Shown one piece after another: positions 61,579 to 64,000 of a stretch of DNA of 64,000 nucleotides (within the stretch, counting starts at the first letter, position 1; each line of letters opens with the position of its first letter). Under the pieces are notes generated by a model. That model worked only from the letters and a program-made list of their open reading frames with translations, was not told where the DNA came from and did not search any database. This stretch comes from Psettodes erumei (taxonomy: Eukaryota > Chordata > Actinopteri > Pleuronectiformes > Psettodidae): NCBI GenBank assembly GCA_016785225.1, contig JAFBJZ010000940.1:372001-436000 (forward strand), read 5' to 3'. A program made the translations under genes and the position numbers.

Positions 61579-62590
61579 TCTCATGAAAAGTGAAATGTCG
61601 CAAAAAAAAGGGATTTTCTGAATAGCAGTACAAGGGAAGTGGACGTGCTAACATTACAGCGAATTAGCAAGAGGAATAATTTGATATTTTTCAACAAGAT
61701 TAGTGCTTCTCATACCTGTACACTGAGCATGGACCTATAGGGCCAAGAGTCATTATCTTTACATCATATTATTACATCATTTATTTTTAATGCATACTGT
61801 ATATGTGTATGTGTAAAAAAAAAAAAAAAAAAGGAAATTAACCATTGCTCAATACAAGCCACTGTTGTAGTGAGTATCTGATCCCTGATCTGTTCAATTG
61901 CTGATGACGTGAAGACAATAAAACCTTTGTCTCCCTTGTAGTTCATGAATATGACCCATTTTTGTGCTTGGTTATGGATAGTTGTTAGCTGCCGCAAGCT
62001 AAAATGCAATTGCTATAACTAAACTTCTAAAGCACAGATTACCAGAGAGCTTTTGTGTGACCTCCGAGTGAGTGTACTTTACCTCTTAAACCACATTTGA
62101 AACCAGGTCTTAAACCTTTCCCACATTAACACAGACATTATAGCACATGTTGTCATAATGAGATTTGAGAATGAGGAACAGATAACGGGTTGGATTTGAA
62201 CTCACTATGTGAAATAGGATTTGTGACTTTTAAAACAACGTCACATTCTATTCGAGGGGAAGGAACGTCTTACGGGGAGACAACACACGTGCAACTTGAG
62301 TATTGGATTTTAACCCAAGGAATAGCAAGTGCCGTGCAAGCCCTCATCCCTGGCCAGCAAGCCACCAGGATGTCTCGGAGTAATACGATTTGACTGCTGA
62401 AATCCATATGAAGGGAAGGAATATAAAGGAGGGTGAATGGGGGATTGTGGCAGGCAGTGTTTGTGCAAGGAGAATAGATAATCTATAGGCATGGATTTAC
62501 ATTCATCCTCTCTTCTGTGCAGTTGACTTGGCCCAGAAAACCCAAGAATTATGAAGACATCGGCTATGCAGCTTTTCGTCAGACTGTATG

Positions 62591-62627
<37 letters not shown>

Positions 62628-64000
62628 AGGGAAAAAAGGGGGAAAAAAGCATGGAATCATCAGCCATGATTGAGTTAGTCAATGTCCATGCAGATTAAAC
62701 AGCAGCAACAGATTATATTGTGTGTTTCAGGTTTAGCATGCTCTCACGGCCTACTGTATATTAAATGTGAACACACATCCTGAAAGTTTATGATAAATAT
62801 TGCAGCATTCACATACATTACATATGAATGTCATTATGTGTTTGGAAATGGCAGTGAGGCTGAGCTTTGCATACTAATGACAACACTCGTGCGTCAACGG
62901 AATGCACTATATGCTTACTTAGCTGCACACCAAGAAAGCTTATTTTACTCAGAAAGATTAGGGCAACAATTTGCATCTTAATCCCCATCACATGGAACAC
63001 TGAGTGGTCAGGGGTCTTCAAATGCAACAAAAGTGCTTACATGGCTTGGGTGAATATTAATTGCCCTTTGGTGGAAAGTTTGATAGAAGCAAATTGGAGA
63101 AAGAGAAAAAAATGTTTTCTTAGCCCCTCAACCAAAGCAGGATCCTATTATTTCTGAGCATGCTACACCACATGAAAACAAGATCACAAGCATCAAAGGG
63201 CATCTTCAGTTCCATGGCCATTAATGGCAAAATGAGTTTCTGATGGGCTGACAAAACTAATCTGCCCAAAAAAGGTATCCCAGCAAAGCTTTTGTCATGC
63301 ATTTCAACTGATTGTACAAATTTTGTAGTTAAACGGTAGTTTGTGACAGCAAAGGCTCTGCATACTGTGTAGGAATCAAAGCAGCAGGCAGCAAGGGAAG
63401 CAACCCAAGCCCCTGCAGGTAAAAGGAAAGGCAGCAGCTGTCATAAATCAATGATATATTTTTAAAAAGAAATAATTTCAAGAGATACACCTACAGAAAC
63501 ATATGGTAGCATACCAGCCACATGTACTTTATATATGGATGATAAGAAGAAGGAAACAAAGTAAAATGAGTTTAAACAAGAGGTGGCAGCCTGAGTGACC
63601 CACCGTAGGATTGTTTGATCGCTTATTATAAAAGGTGATGGTGAACTTGTATCATTAAGTCAAAACCTTTGTCATTTTTTGTGCAGGTTAATGTGGAACA
63701 AAACTGTGATTCTCCTTACTAACCTGGCAGCCCAGCAGCTGGGTGGAGGGGAACACTACTCCACCATTTCACTTTTACTGAAGGCTCACATCAAGCATAA
63801 CTTGCTTCCAAATGCAGATGCATGGCTTACATATGCCAACTTGCTTGCAACTGTGCCCCAGTCTGAACAAACCAAATGAAAAGGCTTTCTCTCAGTATTT
63901 TTACATTCATTTGTGGCTCTCAAACCCAAACTCATTTACTCTGAAAGAAAATGTAAAACAGACCACGATTTATTATTATTATTTTTTATGACTGAGCTGT
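61579..64000. other. Intergenic DNA, no gene seen
   Basis: No supported gene. Contains an A18 run near 61815 and a TG microsatellite at 62594-62626. Short frames at 62867-63157 and 63679-63879 have no recognisable domain. Confidence 0.6.
62594..62626. repeat. (TG)n microsatellite
   Basis: About 16 TG units. Confidence 0.95.

Noticed and set aside
1..64000. Bacterial-type features (operons, CRISPR arrays, ribosome binding sites, phage genes), tRNA and rRNA genes
   Set aside because: None is visible. The window is vertebrate genomic DNA, and no cloverleaf or rRNA sequence was recognised.

Overview
The window looks like a piece of a ray-finned (teleost, probably percomorph) fish genome. It has a vertebrate neuronal leucine-rich-repeat gene, introns with GT/AG ends, A/T-rich intergenic DNA, many TG/GA/GATA microsatellites, and transposable elements common in fish: L2/Rex1-like and L1/Tx1-like LINEs, a Penelope-like element and hAT transposons. 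There is no bacterial or viral gene organisation.

Only one host gene is supported. Bases 1-1926 on the minus strand encode the first 642 residues of an SLIT- and NTRK-like protein, best matched to SLITRK4. The frame is open from its ATG to the window edge, which cuts it at the start of the transmembrane helix. The coding exon begins at 1968. An 815-bp intron (1969-2783) separates it from a 5' untranslated exon ending at 2784. The CpG-richer, GA-tract-rich DNA from about 2.8 to 5.1 kb is the likely promoter area.

The remaining ~59 kb, upstream of slitrk4, shows no second host gene. This fits the gene-poor surroundings known for SLITRK genes. The recognisable contents are mobile-element fossils: a hAT MITE at 7.0-7.3 kb; a LINE tail at 12.6 kb; two copies of a CCATCC-type fish repeat at 23.5 and 57.3 kb; a Penelope-like fragment at 24.9-25.6 kb; an L2-like LINE fragment at 28.3-29.1 kb; two inverted copies of one L1/Tx1-like 3' end at 34.2-35.4 and 46.4-47.0 kb; a decayed but long L2-like LINE at 37.0-39.7 kb; a second LINE at 41.3-45.3 kb apparently split by a 1.3-kb LTR-like insertion; hAT remnants at 48.6-49.1 kb; and a 1.68-kb hAT element at 59.9-61.6 kb with a perfect 8-bp target-site duplication.

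No new multi-gene system is evident. The observations most worth following are the upstream ORFs that overlap or abut the slitrk4 start, the nested and paired transposon arrangements, a 21-bp-arm hairpin at 19.74 kb and a perfect 22-bp palindrome at 56.97 kb. All family names rest on recalled motifs, without database searches.
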